Source: an uncultured Bacillaceae bacterium
GTDB lineage: Bacteria; Bacillota; Bacilli; Bacillales; Alkalibacillaceae
Reading direction: 5' to 3'
DNA: 6,023 bases
NCBI GenBank assembly: GCA_937958375.1
Contig: CALGNY010000157.1
Span: forward strand, 1 to 6,023
The notes under the pieces are model-generated. The model was given only the letters and a program-made list of their open reading frames with translations, searched no databases and was not told the origin of the DNA. Positions 6,021-6,023 of this stretch are shown piece after piece; position 1 is the stretch's first letter, and every line of letters begins with the position of its first letter. Made by a program: the position numbers and the translations under genes.

Positions 6021-6023
6021 TCA

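Overview
The window holds seven protein-coding genes, all on the minus strand and packed as one unit read from right to left. Between them there is no gap longer than 27 bases, and most junctions overlap by 4 or 8 bases. I see no RNA gene, mobile element, CRISPR array, promoter or terminator. Strong Shine-Dalgarno sequences (AAGGAG, AGGAGG), a TTG start and a base composition that looks slightly below 50% GC by eye suggest a Bacillota (Bacillales-type) genome. Exiguobacterium or a relative is a plausible guess, not a demonstrated one.

Layout in transcription order: (1) a LivH-type branched-chain amino acid ABC transporter permease at the right edge; (2) its LivM-type partner permease, with a charged C-terminal tail; (3) an unrecognised 64-residue protein in the narrow gap before the enzymes; (4) a ketoacyl synthase III / thiolase-fold enzyme whose catalytic set reads Cys-His-His instead of the Cys-His-Asn of FabH; (5) a Ser-Asp-His alpha/beta hydrolase; (6) a FabG-like short-chain dehydrogenase with sequence hints of NAD(H) rather than NADP(H) use; (7) an AMP-forming acyl-CoA synthetase that runs off the left edge and lacks its C-terminal lid domain here.

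How they may work together (inference): the permeases would import a small carboxylate or amino-acid-like compound. The ligase would activate an acid as an acyl-adenylate or acyl-CoA. The KAS III-like enzyme, hydrolase and dehydrogenase would make, split or reduce a beta-keto/beta-hydroxy acyl intermediate. The substrate-binding protein and ATPase subunits needed for a complete transporter are not in the window and are probably just outside it. The four enzyme classes (thiolase-fold synthase, alpha/beta hydrolase, SDR, AMP-ligase) are the same four found in the OleABCD olefin / beta-lactone pathway. However, the hydrolase nucleophile and the SDR subtype differ from OleB and OleD, so this looks like a parallel assembly and not an ole operon. 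The most interesting points are the Cys-His-His KAS III-like enzyme, the uncharacterised small protein and the transporter-plus-acyl-enzyme combination.
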